Both the position numbers and the translations under genes were made by a program. A model generated the notes under the pieces. It had not been told where the DNA came from and ran no database searches. It worked only from the letters and a program-made list of their open reading frames with translations. From Coturnix japonica (lineage: Eukaryota > Chordata > Aves > Galliformes > Phasianidae), in contig NC_029516.1 of the NCBI RefSeq assembly GCF_001577835.2, positions 68,682,186 to 68,746,185 on the forward strand: a stretch of DNA of 64,000 bases, in the 5' to 3' direction. Positions 1-12,200 of the stretch are shown here, one piece after another. Position 1 is the first letter of the stretch. Every line of letters begins with the position of its first letter.

Positions 1-621
1 CGATGCTTGACTGAACATGAGCCAACAGTGTGCCCAGGTGGCAAAGAGGGCCAATGGCATCCTGGCCTGTATGAGAAATAGTGTGACCAGCAGGTGCAGA
101 GAAGTAATCATCCCCCTGTACTCAGCACTGGTGAGGCCACATCTTGAGTACTGTGTTCAGTTTTGGGCTCCTCACTACAAGAAAGACATCAAGGCCCTTC
201 CAGAGAAGGGCAATGAAACTGGTGAGGGTTCTGGAGCACAAGTCTTATGAGCAGCAGCTCAGGGAGCTGGGATTGTTAAGCCTGGAGAAGAGGAGGCTCA
301 GGGGAGACCTCATTGCGCTCTACAACTTCCTAACGGAAGGGGCTTGGCCTCTTCTCCCAGGCAACAAACAGGACCTGAGGAAATGGCTGCAAGTTGTACC
401 AGAAGAGGTTTAGATTAGACATAAGAAAGATTTTTTTCTGTCAGAGAGTGGTCAGGCACTGGAATGGCCTACACAGGGAGGTGATGAAATCACTGTCCCT
501 GGCAGTGTTCTAGATGAGGAGCAATGAGATATCATTAGTGGCTTGTGGTAGAAATGGTAATGGGAGGACAGTTGGACTAGATAATCTTGTAGGTCCTTTC
601 CAACCTTGTGATTCTATGATT
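1..621 (+). repeat. CR1 LINE, 3' part, cut by the window edge
   Basis: The segment reads as the C-terminal part of CR1 reverse transcriptase: the frame from 17 contains [17 protein letters not shown], a typical CR1 signature. It continues through the CR1 3' untranslated region and ends at the family's terminal ATTCTATGAT motif at 611-620. The coding frame is broken, so this is a dead fragment. It lies in an intron of gene A. Confidence 0.93.
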
Positions 622-712
622 GAGGATTATTACTGTCACTGGAAAAGGATGATAGGTGATATGAAACTTATTATCCATGTCTTATTCTGTTGTTTTTTTT
701 CTCTCCCTGCAG

Positions 713-2264
713 ACGGTGCTGAGATACAACATTCCCTTCCCGCAGGTTTCAGAATCCTTTGCCTTACAAGTGAAAACCAAACCAGACAATTGCACTGAGG
801 ATGATGTACACTCTGTTGCTCTCCATGTCAATGTCAGGTGACTTTGAAGACACAACTCATAGCCACACTTGGGGCTAGATATGGCTGGAGAGCAGAGTAG
901 TACTTGGCTGCAATGGAGGAACCCAATAGTTGCAGCAGAAGGGCTGTACGGCAGATGGAAGGGGTGGGAAAGAAAGAGAAGGTGTCTCTGAGGAAAGGAA
1001 AATGGGGAAAAGTTTTAAAGTCTTTTGTTCTTGCTAGGGAGAGGAACAGAAGTAGTCACCTCAGATTAAGGGTGCTCACAGCAGTGCAGCTATAGTCTAC
1101 CCCATATGAGTTACTGCCTGGCCACAGTTCTGACTGCACTGCCTGGTTCAGGGTCCTGCATGCAGGGTGGTATGATGGAGGGACGGGGTAACTGGGTGGG
1201 ACCCTTCATTTGATCTTCTCCCTTAGGTACACTGGAAAGAGAGCCATTTCTGACATGGTGATTGTGGAAGTGTCCCTGCTGTCTGGATTTGTCCTGGCTC
1301 CAAGATCTGGGATGTCTGTAAGAAGCCTGGAATCAGGATGATGATGTTGTGTCAGTTGGACCATCCACACCCAATGGGAGGGGAGACTGCATAGGAATGC
1401 GTTGCTTGTCTCTATCTTGAGCAATTTCACCATCTCTTCCCTTCTGTCACACAGAAATATGCTTACTGTTATCTCTTACCTTACTGCTTGAGTATAGTGA
1501 TCCTTATGGCTCACTTGTGTCAGTATATCCTTGACAGCCACATAGCCTAAGCTTATGTCCTTGGGTTTTGCAGGAGGTAAGGGGCCCAGCAGAGATTTCA
1601 GCCTGAAGGGTTAAAAGACCCAAATAAACTCAGAAGTATGTGAATAAGAATCTGCTTACACAGGCTGTGTAATCCCTGTTGGGATTTCTCACACTTCCAT
1701 TTCCAAAAGAACCAACTAAAACTGCCACACCTGCTCCTGTTCTAGCCACATCATTCGCATCCTGTGAGAAGAACAGAGAAAACCCAAGCGGGTGTTGCCA
1801 TCTACTTGGACAAGGTATGTGTGTGTTACTATAGGATTTCCGGGAGTGGAGGACACTGAAAGGGCTGTGTGGGGAATCGTGGACTGGACTAGCAGAGCAG
1901 AATTCATCTTCATCTAAGTCTTGCCTTTGACTCCGTAGAGTTGTTACTGTCTATCTTCAGGATCTAATTTAGGTGAGGAATCAAAAGAGCAGCTCAAAAA
2001 TGAACTGTCATTTGCTTTTCTCCCTCAGCTGAGCCATGTATCTGAGACATATGTCCTGCATCTGGAAAGGGAAATTGAAGTGACCAACCTGAAGCCAGGA
2101 CATGTCAGGGTCTATGACTACTACCATCCAGGTGAGTGTGGTACTATGGGCTGCTACGGCTCTCTGGGTATCGGTGCTTGACTTTGTACAAAGATAAACA
2201 CTGTCTTTCCTGTCCTGTTGCAGAGGAGCAGGCCCTTGCTGATTATAATGTTTTCTGCACCTGA
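713..2264 (+). CDS. Gene A: alpha-2-macroglobulin family protein, C-terminal exons only
   Basis: Five coding exons are present: 713-837, 1227-1317, 1746-1814, 2029-2131 and 2224-2264, with TGA at 2262-2264. Together they encode 142 residues, essentially the whole receptor-binding domain; the rest of the gene lies left of the window. Exon sizes 125, 91, 69, 103 and 41 equal those of the last five exons of gene B. Landmarks are VLRYNIPFPQ, MVIVEVSLLSGFVLAP, VAIYLDK, and LKPGHVRVYDYYHP, matching the family's conserved LKP..V.VYDYY end. The protein ends in NVFCT. All junctions are GT-AG and keep frame. It is closer to gene B than to gene C (shared EVSLLSGFVLA). The lysines that bind LRP1 in human A2M are not present. 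Which family member it is cannot be told from this fragment. Confidence 0.9.
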
Positions 2265-2686
2265 GGTAGGTGTGTACCCCACAAAGATATTTTTACTCTT
2301 CCCTTCCTCAACCACTATACAGATCTAGTAGCCTCATTATGTTGCTTCTCTTGCTGCCTGAGAAGAGCCTTGCAAACCCATGATTCAGCATGTTCCCTTT
2401 ATTTGGAACTTCATCTGGAATTTCCTGAGTCTCCAGGGATTTTATCATCTGTTTTTTGGTGTTTGTCATTGCTGTATTGCTCTGTAGGTGGGACATGGAA
2501 TGATTAACACATGCTCTTGGTATGAAGGACTACTCATATGCATTTTAAAGATTTTCCAAAGGATATTTGGGCTGGTATAGTGCATGGGCCAGCTAAGTGA
2601 CAGTGCTTGCAAACAGTTTGTGCTGTGACAAGAGATTCCAAGCAGAATTCAAGGTTTCAGTTTCAGTTTACAATATTTGGGTATGG

Positions 2687-2875
2687 AATAGAATCTATGA
2701 ATATCCCAAATTAGAAGGGACCATAATGATTGTCAAGTCCGACTCCTGTCACTGCTGAACATCCCACCTTTTTCTGGGAAAAGGCTGAATTAGGACAAGG
2801 GCATTTAATTAAACCAGAGAAATGCTGTCCTTGAGAATCCTTAGTGAGGATATGGTCTCCATAGCTGCCAGCATC
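2687..2875 (-). repeat. CR1 LINE fragment
   Basis: Begins with a degraded copy of the reversed CR1 3' end (GAATAGAATCTATGAATATC), followed by the usual AAGGGACCATAATGATTGTCAAGTCC stretch of the CR1 tail read in reverse. It is short, diverged and non-coding. Confidence 0.7.
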
Positions 2876-2881
2876 CCAGAA

Positions 2882-3110
2882 ATAATAGAATCATGGAATT
2901 ACCCAGGTTGGAAAAGACCTTGAAGATCATCAAGTCCAACTGCAGCCTAACCAGTACCCTAACTCTAACAACCCTCTGCTAAATCATATCCCTGAGCACC
3001 ACATCCAAACGGCTCTTAAACACANCTTAAACACATCCAGGGATGGCAATTCAACCACCTCCCTGGGGAGCCTATTCCAGTGTTTATCTACCCTTTCTGT
3101 AATAACTTTG
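2882..3110 (-). repeat. CR1 LINE fragment with an undetermined base
   Basis: Reverse-strand CR1 3' region: GAATCATGGAATTACCCAGG, then the typical ATCAAGTCCAACTGCAGCCTAACC block and GGGAGCCTATTCCAGTGTTT. It contains the only ambiguous base in the window (n at 3025), flanked by two copies of CTTAAACACA, so the local sequence may be an assembly artefact. Confidence 0.85.
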
Positions 3111-3199
3111 GTTATGCTGTTTTCTCTCTGATATGATCCCTCTTTTTACTCTCATTTCTCCAGGGACATGGACTGCTCTCTTACTGTCTATTGTTTCAG

Positions 3200-3485
3200 C
3201 CCACAGGAGTTCTACTAGTGGGACATGCTCTAGGGTGGAAATCACAGTTACTGCTATGCTGGGGCATGCATCACCTGGAAAGTCACATCTCAATGCACTT
3301 TGATATTGGTGCTGGGGAAGATCTTAAGATGGATTTCAGGACTAACCCCAGCCTATGCCATGCTGCTCATCTTGACAACCATTTTCGGGTGTATTCTTTT
3401 GGGTGTCTGATTCATTCTGATTGTTATAATCCGGGGATTTTCTTGCTTGTAAAAAGAAGGAAAATAAAATATAAATCATAGATCT
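3200..3485 (+). other. Candidate terminal 3' UTR exon of gene A
   Basis: In gene A the stop codon is followed after one base by a good splice donor (TGAG then GTAGG at 2266), so a non-coding last exon is expected. A pyrimidine-rich acceptor TTGTTTCAG ends at 3199, and an AATAAA signal lies at 3463-3468. This is inferred from splice signals and position only; the 3' end could be elsewhere. Confidence 0.4.
3463..3468 (+). terminator. AATAAA polyadenylation signal, probably gene A
   Basis: Canonical hexamer followed within about 30 bases by a GT-rich stretch (GCTGTGGTGGTGTTTGT), the usual arrangement for cleavage and polyadenylation. It is about 1.2 kb after the gene A stop codon. Confidence 0.5.
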
Positions 3486-3507
3486 GGATGCTGTGGTGGT
3501 GTTTGTA

Positions 3508-3676
3508 TTTTACCGGGAGGTGGTGGAGTCTCCTTCTCTGGAGATATTCAAGGCCTGACTGGATGCCTACCTGTGTGATGTGGTGTAGGGAACCTGCTTT
3601 GGCAGGGGGGTTGGACTCGATGATCTCCAGAGGTCCCTTCCAACCCCTACAGTTCTGTGATTTTGTGATTTTATAA
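3508..3676 (+). repeat. CR1 LINE 3' end
   Basis: Classic CR1 tail: GAGTCTCCTTCTCTGGAGAT, TTCAAGGCCTGACTGGATGC, GGGGTTGGACTCGATGATCT and CTTCCAACCCCTACAGTTCT, ending in GTGATTTTGTGATTTTAT. Strongly 5' truncated and non-coding. Confidence 0.92.
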
Positions 3677-4104
3677 CAGAGTAATTATAAGCTAAACTTT
3701 GGAGGAGAGTGCAGAAGCAAATTTATGCAGAGACAGTGTGGTTGAACTGTATACTTGGCATTTATTTCTTCCAGCATTTCTTTGGGCCCCAGCAACATCA
3801 TGCAGACACCAATAGGGGTTGAGGACTCCGGCTCTCCTTGAAGACTGATCCCATTAAATATTGTGTACTGCACACAGATGCAGCTCAATAGTAAGGTTTT
3901 GCTGATAAAAAGCGAGAGCTGCAGTCCATGAAGTCTGTATTTTGTATTGGTATGTAAAGAGCACCATTGGCTACAGCTTTGGCTCTTGTGGTGAGGGAAA
4001 GACAGCACTGCCAATGCAAAGCACAGGCAACGTATGTGATAAAAGTCCTTATAATATGGAAAAAAGACTTATTGGGAAAGCAACTACTGCAGTGGTCTGG
4101 CTTC
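3677..4104. other. Spacer between genes A and B, nothing recognised
   Basis: No exon with homology to the A2M family, no RNA gene and no repeat family I can name. Open frames here are short and have no coding signature. Confidence 0.5.
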
Positions 4105-4262
4105 TAGTGGGGCTGGAAGGCATATCATGCAAGGAGAGGCTGAGAACACTTGAGATGCCCAGTGTGGAGAAAGCTGAGAGTGGACCTCATTGCTCTCTGC
4201 AACATCTTGAGGAAGGGAAGCAGAGCGAGGTGCTGGGCTCTGCTCCTGGGAACTGAGGACAG
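4105..4262 (+). repeat. Degraded CR1 LINE fragment
   Basis: Recognisable but diverged CR1 pieces: AAGGAGAGGCTGAGAACACT, AGAGTGGACCTCATTGCTCT and CTGCAACATCTTGAGGAAGG, in the order seen in better copies at 238-400 of this window. Boundaries are approximate. Confidence 0.65.
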
Positions 4263-4834
4263 GACAAGAAAGACACAGAGCTGCACCAGGAGTGGGTGGG
4301 CACCTGGGTGCCTCCTGGCCAGGAGTAGCTGGTGATGGTACTGATAATGGGGGATGGAGTTGGGGCTGAGTTGGATGAACTGTGCCAGAACAGGATTGTG
4401 ACTTTGTTTTTGCTGCTGCAGCTCTTGTTTCGTGCTGCTTTCATTGTCTGTGAGTTAGGTCGGGTTGTTTGTTCAGTATATGAGTTTCTGATCAGTAATA
4501 AGTCCAGAACTTCAACAAATATATGGACTCCACTCCCACAAAGCAGTAGGAGCCAGGACTCCTGGCTTTGACATAGTGAAGCCGTATGCTGTTAAAAGGG
4601 ATCTGGCTGTACCCTGAAACAATTGTGAGCCTACTGTGAACAAACAAATGTCATCTGAGATTGTTTAGCAGGCACTGCCTGTACTTCTTAAGAACCAAGG
4701 AAAGAACAGAAGTGCAGCCTGGTGTCAAGGGTGAGTCACTTTCTTGCTCTGATTCCTGTTGATTTGTTTATCCAGGTGCACTTTCACCTTTATTTCTCAG
4801 CCATTGGCACTGCAATCACTTAGCTGAAAAAAGT

Positions 4835-4856
4835 TATAATAATAATAATAATAATA
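4835..4856. repeat. (TAA)n microsatellite
   Basis: About seven consecutive TAA units in the spacer between genes A and B. Confidence 0.9.
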
Positions 4857-4964
4857 GTATTATAAGAAGCAGAATTTCTTTTGAACCGTGGTTCCATATT
4901 CAGGTAGAAGTTCAGTGTAAACTATAGGTTAGCAGGTTTAAGATCGGCGTGTGGAAGAAGTTCC

Positions 4965-5450
4965 CAACCTAGGTATCATGTTGGAGCTGCTGGAACAGGT
5001 TCAGATGGGGGCCACAACGTTGATCAGAGAGCAGGAGCACCTCCACTACAAGGACAGGGTGAGAGAGTTGTGGCTTTTCAACTTGGAGAAGGCTGCAGGG
5101 GGAAGTTATAGTGGCTTTCCATTACCTGGAGAGGGCCTGCAGGGAAGCTGGGGACGGACTTTTTAGAAGGGCATGTAGCAACAGTATGAGCAGAAATGGT
5201 TTTGAAGTGGAAGAGGCAGACTAGATATTAGGAAGAAATTCTTTACTGTGAGGGTGGTGAGACACTGGAACAGGTTGCCCAGCGAGGCTGTGGATGCCCT
5301 CACCCTGGAAGCATTCAAGGCCAGGCTGGATGGGGCTTTGAGCAACCTGATCTAGTGGGAGGTGTCCCTGCCTACAGTGGGGGGCTTGGAACTAGATAAT
5401 CTTAAGGTCACTTCCAACACACTCTGTTCTATAATTCTACGATTCTATGA
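4965..5450 (+). repeat. CR1 LINE 3' part
   Basis: Holds the CR1 blocks GAGCACCTCCACTACAAGGA, CTTTACTGTGAGGGTGGTGA, GGTTGCCCAGCGAGGCTGTG and GAAGCATTCAAGGCCAGGCT, ending in ATTCTACGATTCTATGAG. It belongs to the final RT and 3' UTR part and is not coding. It lies about 0.6 kb upstream of the gene B promoter. Confidence 0.92.
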
Positions 5451-6000
5451 GTTGCCATCATGTAGGGCCAGAGCCACATTGTCTTGGTAGCAGGAGAAAA
5501 CCCTTTAGGACTCAAGCCGTGCAGTTCTTGACCTACCTGCTTGAGGTTCAACCCCCATTTCCACTGGTGAGTGCATGCATAAATTAGTCCTGAACTGGGC
5601 CATGCAGAGATGTGCGATATAGATGGAGTGAACTGTAGTTGTTAGATTTCCTTTCTGCTCTCTATGCTCTCCTGCTGGGAATAGGAGCGCTCCGCAAAGG
5701 AGAAGAGCACTATGCACACATACTTTTTGTGTTCAAAGCCTCTTAACAAGTTTGGGGACAGCATGACCATAAGAGCGCACCTTGAGCTCCAGCTGAGGGC
5801 GCATTGCCAAGGGGTCGTGCGACAATCTGTTAGATGGCAAAAACAATGGAATAGAGGCTGCAGCTGGAACAAGGAGCAGGGTCAGAGCAGTGAACAGGAA
5901 ACAAACTATTGCTTAGCAAAATTAAAAGCAAACTCCTCCGAATGTTGCTAATGCGTCCACGGGGGAGTAGGAAAGCAGAGAGTTTGGATGCCAGAACGAC
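5451..6000. other. Upstream flank of gene B
   Basis: Unique-looking sequence between the CR1 copy and the core promoter of gene B. No exon or repeat was recognised; distal promoter elements could lie here, but I cannot name any with confidence. Confidence 0.4.
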
Positions 6001-6004
6001 TTGG

Positions 6005-6056
6005 ATTGGCTGAGGACATTCAGAATGGTACAACCCTGTGCATAGAGCACTATAAA
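6005..6056 (+). promoter_or_regulatory. Candidate core promoter of gene B
   Basis: An inverted CCAAT box (ATTGG, 6005-6009) lies 42 bases upstream of a TATA box (TATAAA, 6051-6056). This predicts transcription starting near 6080-6085 and a 5' UTR of about 145 bases before the ATG at 6228. Two ATGs at 6064 and 6078 would fall at or before that start. Confidence 0.6.
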
Positions 6057-6227
6057 CACAGGAATGAGGCAGAAGGAATGAAACTTTGGGGCTTTTGTTT
6101 GCTTCTTGGGAGAAACGGCAACAGCAGCAGGTGGATTGTAGTCCTTGGAAGGAGAGAAACCACACATCATCTTCTCTCCTGATCTGCCCTCCAAACAGAT
6201 CTACCTCTCTGGAAGTCTCCTAAGAAA

Positions 6228-9200
6228 ATGTGGATTCCCTTCCTCCTCAGCTGCCTGGGCTACACCTTGGGGATAAAGGCACAACTGTAAGTACCATTTC
6301 AAGATCTAGAAATTGACTGTTCTGATACTGAGGGAGGGGCCAGGATAGCAGGGAGAGAGCACGGGACCCTATGAGACATCTCCTAGGAGAGGCAGATATG
6401 GGGTGGTCTGCAGCATGCCAGAATCCCTGTTATGAACAGAGTGCTCCTGAAAGTGACAGCCTTTCTTTTGGATATGGCTCCAAGAACTGCGTAAGGACTG
6501 TTAGTGGGAGCAGGAAGAGCAATAACTTCTGCCTGAGGAAAACTGAAGGGAAAGGTGTAGGATAAAGAGAAGTACAAGAGATCTAAAATTGCAGGGCTGG
6601 GGATGATTAAGCAGGAACCAGACTGCTGCCAAAGTAATTGAGAAAACTTCTTGAAGCAAGAAAGGTGGATTCTTTCCTATTGAGGGTCTGGAGAATAGCT
6701 GTAGAGTATCTTGCAGTTTATGTAGGGGTCAAAACAGACCCAGAGTCATACAGAACTCTGAGATCAGAATTAGACAGCTGCGACCTTCTGAATGAACACA
6801 GCAGGTTTGGTTTTGGATCCCAATCTCAACTTTGCAGCTTGTTCCATCTCTCAGTCCCATGTTCCCTTTTTCATGTATACTGGGAACCCCTAAAAAGAGC
6901 TCCCTTTGTAGAGGTAGAGATAGACTCTACTATGTTTGTTTCCCTGTGTTACTACAGCATATTCCAAATTCCATACAAGCCACTGTAAAATTAGGTCACC
7001 TAAAACATTTCTCATATAGTTACCTGAAATGTACTATTGCTGTTCCTATCACTCCTATGGGTGTCATTCACTCTCACTGATAATCATCTCTAACAGAGCA
7101 GCTGCATCTAGAAAAGAGGTAAACCCTGTTGCTTCCTCAGATGATGGATTATTAATATCAAGACAGGGTAAGACCGTCTGAATGTCTTATTTCCCCATTG
7201 CAGGATGTACCTGATCACCCTTCCAGCTGAACTGTCCTTCCCCTCTTCCCAGAGAGTGTGTTTGGATCTCCGTGGCGTGGACAATAGTATTCATGTGGTC
7301 TTAACACTTGTACATGGATCTGGCAACCTCAGCCTCTACAACAAGGTTGTCCGGAACAATTGGATCTTTGAGTGCTCCAGATTTCAGGTAAGGACCCATG
7401 AGCCAAACCCATGAGCCTCATTTCTTTGGGTGAGCTGCCAAATAAGAGTTAATATGCCACTAAGGGGACATGCTGTGCTGGCCTCCAGAGTAAGGTGGAG
7501 CAGAGGATGGCATCACAGTTCGGGAGATTCAAGAAGAGCACCTGCTGTGATGCCATCTTTTCCTCCTTGCTTGCTCTCTCCTAACCTTGTTACTTCCCTT
7601 TCCTAGGTCCCCAAACCTGCAGGCAGTCAAGAGGTGGGCACTGTCCAGATGCACATCTCCAACGGCCAGTATTTCAGTACAAAGGAAGAAAAGCAAGTCC
7701 TGATCCGTAGGGCTGGCACTGGCACCTTCATCCAGATAGAAAAACCTGTCTATAAGCCGGGACAGACAGGTGAGCACTCTGAGTGAAGCATCCTGATAGG
7801 TTCTCTTGATCTGTCTGGACTCTGATCTTATTTTTCCCTGAGATACGTGCTCAATTCTTTGTGCCATGTAGCCTTTGTGGGGATAAAAGGGTAGGCTACC
7901 TACAACTGAGGCCTCCACTACCTGCTGGTGTGATGTATTAGCGCACTGTGTTATAGGGAAGGGGTTTGGTTTCGCAGGCTATACAAACAGAGCTGGTTTG
8001 GGATAGTGAGCCATCATAAACACGGCTTTCTCAAAATCATGGAGTTCCAATGGGGGCCTCCACAGGCTGGAATCAAGACCTGTGTCTTCTCCTCAGCCTG
8101 TGACTCCAAGCACTTCCTTGTGTTGTGGTTGAGTGGAGCCAGAGGGTGGGAGAGAGTGCCAGAAAGAGCAGCAGGAGCAGGACAGTGTACAGAGGGGAGA
8201 GACAGTGAGCCTGGATGAGCAAGTGCTGCAGGCCTGGGGGTACCAGGAAGCTTTGATTTTGGAGAGACACGTGCAAAACAAGTCTCTGCCCAACATCCTG
8301 CATGTCTCCAATGTGCTCTTCTCTCTTTTTCCTCTCAGTGAAATTCCGGATAGTGACGCTGACTGAAGACTTTGTTCCCGTTAACAACAAGGTAAAGCCT
8401 AAGTGCATGCCAGGAAGCTTATAGCCTTCCTCTGCCAAGTCTGCTGCCTTTGCCAAACCCACAAAGTGGCTGCCAGTCAGCCTGCATGTCTGCAGTACCC
8501 AGCAAAGCAGACAATGACCTGTTAAAAAGCATTGCAGTGTACAATCTCGTGGCTGAGTTGACTGTCTCAGCTGCTGTCTAGCATGGCTGTAGGTATTTGA
8601 GGAGCATGCCAGCATGCTCTGCTAGTTGAGTTAGTAAAGGGCAGCCAAGAAACTTTGTGCATTTGTCCCATGACAGAAAAGAATTTTACTGACTTGCTTC
8701 TGGCAGCAGCTCATTCTCCCCAAGTCAAGGGACTGAAAAGTTGCCAAAGACTTGAATAGGTGCTAGCCAGGAAACTGCAAGACTAGCAGCTTCCTATGGT
8801 AAGCAATTATACCTGCTGCCCAAAGCTGTAAATATTTCACATTAGTCCATCCTGAAGTAATTTAAGGAGAGCCAATAAGAATTCATGCCATGCCAGATAA
8901 ATACTGAGGGGCATAAATGAGCAGAGAGTTAAATCTCTAGTCTGAAATAAAAAGCGAGATTTTTCTGGCTTTGTTGGTGCTGACTTTGTTTGTCCTTTCT
9001 TTGTTTTACTGATGAGAGCCTGGTATCATACACTCACTTTCTACCTCAGAAACAGAAGGCATCTATTTCAGATAATAAACAATTGTAGAATCAAGCTGCT
9101 TGTATTGTAGTGTTTGGGAATGTCAGTGTTAAAGTAGTACATAGGCTAAGTGGATAAGTCTATATGTAGGCTTTTATGCCATGCCAGCTACTGACACTGA

Positions 9201-12200
9201 TGTGTGTTTGCTTTGCAGTACTCCAAGGTGGAAGTCCAGGTGGGTATGTCAGATTCCCCAGATGTTACAAAGAAGGGTACTCCGGGATGGGTATCTAGGC
9301 TACTATCTTATGAACACAGAGCACATATGTACTCCATCCACATTCTTGTAGCAAGAACTGAAGAGCTAAATCATTAAGCCTATATTCCTTTCTACATTCA
9401 GAACTCTATATAGACTTTAACTCTTAAAGTCTATCCTTACACAAGACTGTAAAGTCTAGATGTCAAGACCTTTCTTTTTCAATGGCAATACAGAGCCTTG
9501 GGGTGTTGCGCTTATCTCTGTCGGAGCTCTGTACCTTTTGTAGAAAACCAGCAGGAGCCTGTGAAAGACTCTCAGATCTCTCAAAGTTTGAATCTAGAGG
9601 GATTTGGGGACAGAAAGACATTAATGACTGTCTCTTTTTTTCCTCCAATTGCAGGACCCACATGGAAACCGCATTGGCCAATGGCTGGATGTGAGACCAA
9701 AACAGGGCATTGCAGATCTCACTTTCCAGTTAGCTTCTGAAGTCTCTGTGGGGACTTACAAAATCAACATAGTGAACCCCAAAGCATCCAGTACATTTAG
9801 GGTGGAGGAACGTGGTAAGATGGAGTATGGAGAACAAATAACTGGATGGAAAAAGTGCTTATTTCTGTCTGTATAACAGTATTACAGACAAACATCATAA
9901 ACTAAGTTTTACTACCTGATGGTAAAGTTCCTTCGTGGGACTTCAGCTTTATGATAATAGGCTCTTCCCATTCATGAGCTCATGTCTAGATAGACTGCTG
10001 CCTTTAATGAAGTAACTCTGTTTTTTTGTTCCAGTGTTGCAAAAGTTTGATGTTTTCTTCGAAGGACCAGCTCAGATTTATGCTTCAGATAAAACTTTCC
10101 TTCTGAGGGTGTGTGGCAGGTGAGGAGGCAGTTCTGGGGAAAGGAAATAATGACTGTTCCCCCTCTTGAATCCAAGAAAGAGAAGTAACTCAAGAGGTGC
10201 CAAACATGAAGTATTTCTTAAAAAAATCATAAATAGTGCTAGAGCCAAATTGTAGAGTTCTTATTTGGGAAACATGTTCATGACCCACACCTGGCAGAGA
10301 CCATCCAGCTATAGAGAGACTTGTTATAGTCAAGAGAGCCTGTACCAGAAGCTGTGTGTGTCCAGCCTTGAAAGATGTCATATGGGGAAACATGCATATT
10401 TGATGCAGAACTGATCTGTTGAGGTACAGGATCAGGAGCTGATGTTTCTGTTAAGTTCAGCAGCATGAAACATCACCTTCTTAGAAGCAGTGGGTAGATT
10501 TCACTCATTCTGCAATTATTACTAAAAACTGAGTATATGGGAACATAAGGCAGAAGGCTTATACCTCAGAAGATATGAGCATAAAGGAAGAAAGAGTGTT
10601 CTAGAAAACACTTCCTGGACAGACAGAGGTGATCTGAACCATATTTGGAGCTGGGTTGTCTTGTATTTCATGCTGCCTCTTTGTTAACAGACTGGCATAG
10701 CTTCTTATTAATTGGGACATTTAACATAGGAGCATAAGAATCACTAATAGAAAACAGTGCAGAGCTCCGCATCCTTAGGGTGGTTTTAAAATTTATTCCT
10801 GTCACTGGTACAGTCAGGAGACACTGCTTTAAAAAGATCAGAATAGGGCCAAAGAAAGGAAACGGAAACAGGGCAGCAGAAGAGTCCACCCTGATGAGGT
10901 CTAGATTCTGCTGTAGTTGAGCAACAAAAATGACAGCAGATCTGATGATGAAGAGTTGAAATTATAAAATGAGCCCATAACGAGAAGAAAGGTCTGAGGT
11001 CAATCCTGCAAGTCAAGTTAGTGAGCCAGGCTGAGGAACAGTGTAATATATGGCCTGGTATAGGCATGCTTGTAGTGTAGCCCAAAGTCTGGAGCTTGAA
11101 TACAGGTGCCAAGTAGATGGGAACCAGCAAAGCTTCTAACAGCTTTTATTGCAAAATCACAGAACTTCAGTACATCAGAGCTGGCTTTCAGTCAAAGCCC
11201 TGGAAATGAAAAGAGATTGCAGAGCTTATTGGTGTTTGCAAGGCTCTGGCAGATACTACTGCAGAGATTCTTCCATATCTGCAATTAAATAACCTGTTAA
11301 CAGACACACACAAAGCCAGTTTGCTGAACAAACAATATATTTTCAAACCACTGAACATGAGTCTTTACCTTTGTTCTACCAACCATACCACCACCTCTTG
11401 AGATACAGTGATGTAGGACTCAGTGTGACAGTGAAAAATGCTTCTGATGCAGGTGCTGGGTAGGATGTGGGAGGGGAGACATTTAAACTGGCTTTGTAAG
11501 GCCAACACCAGGAGGAATTCTGTTTAGTTCTACTACTGTCTGTAGCAATAGAACAGATCAATACAATGTGAAAGGAGTTACAACAAAGGTGTGATGGCAG
11601 AAGGATCAGCACAATAAAAAAGTGCTACAAAGGAAAGGAATATCACTCTCCCATATCAGAAGGTTCTACATTTGCAGGGAAAACCTTCATCAATGAGGAA
11701 TCTCCACAAAGAGATCCTTCCCTGAGGGCAATCAGCCCTTACATGAGGTCTAAGAGAGGTGCAGCCAGGCTCCACCCCTTGTTGTCACACAGCTGAATTG
11801 CCTTCACCTGTGCTCCCAGGGCTGACTCAGTCCTTTCCCCAGGTGCTCAAACAGTGGTTCAGGTCATGACTCAACAGTTCCCTTACACTGTCACACCATC
11901 TTGTTGATGTTTATGGGGGATACAGGCTTTTGCTTCTTTTACATCTGATCTCTATCCACTGATTGCTGTGTGGACACATCAGCTTAGATCAACTCTTTGC
12001 TTCTGCCTGCAATTCTAGGACACTAAGCACCCAGAAGTGGGAGAGCACTGGCAAGTCTGTGGCTCTGTTTCTGACCATGTTATACTTCCCAAGTATACAA
12101 ACTGCTGTATTTTCACTTGTTCTTGCTTGTTTACAAAATACATTAAGACCTACATCAGGAAGTCCACCTGTGTGGAGTAATGTGCTCAGTAAATCATACT

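Noticed and set aside
8073-8615. 180-residue open frame on the - strand
   Set aside because: Covers exon 4 of gene B antisense and intron sequence; Leu/Cys-rich without family resemblance.
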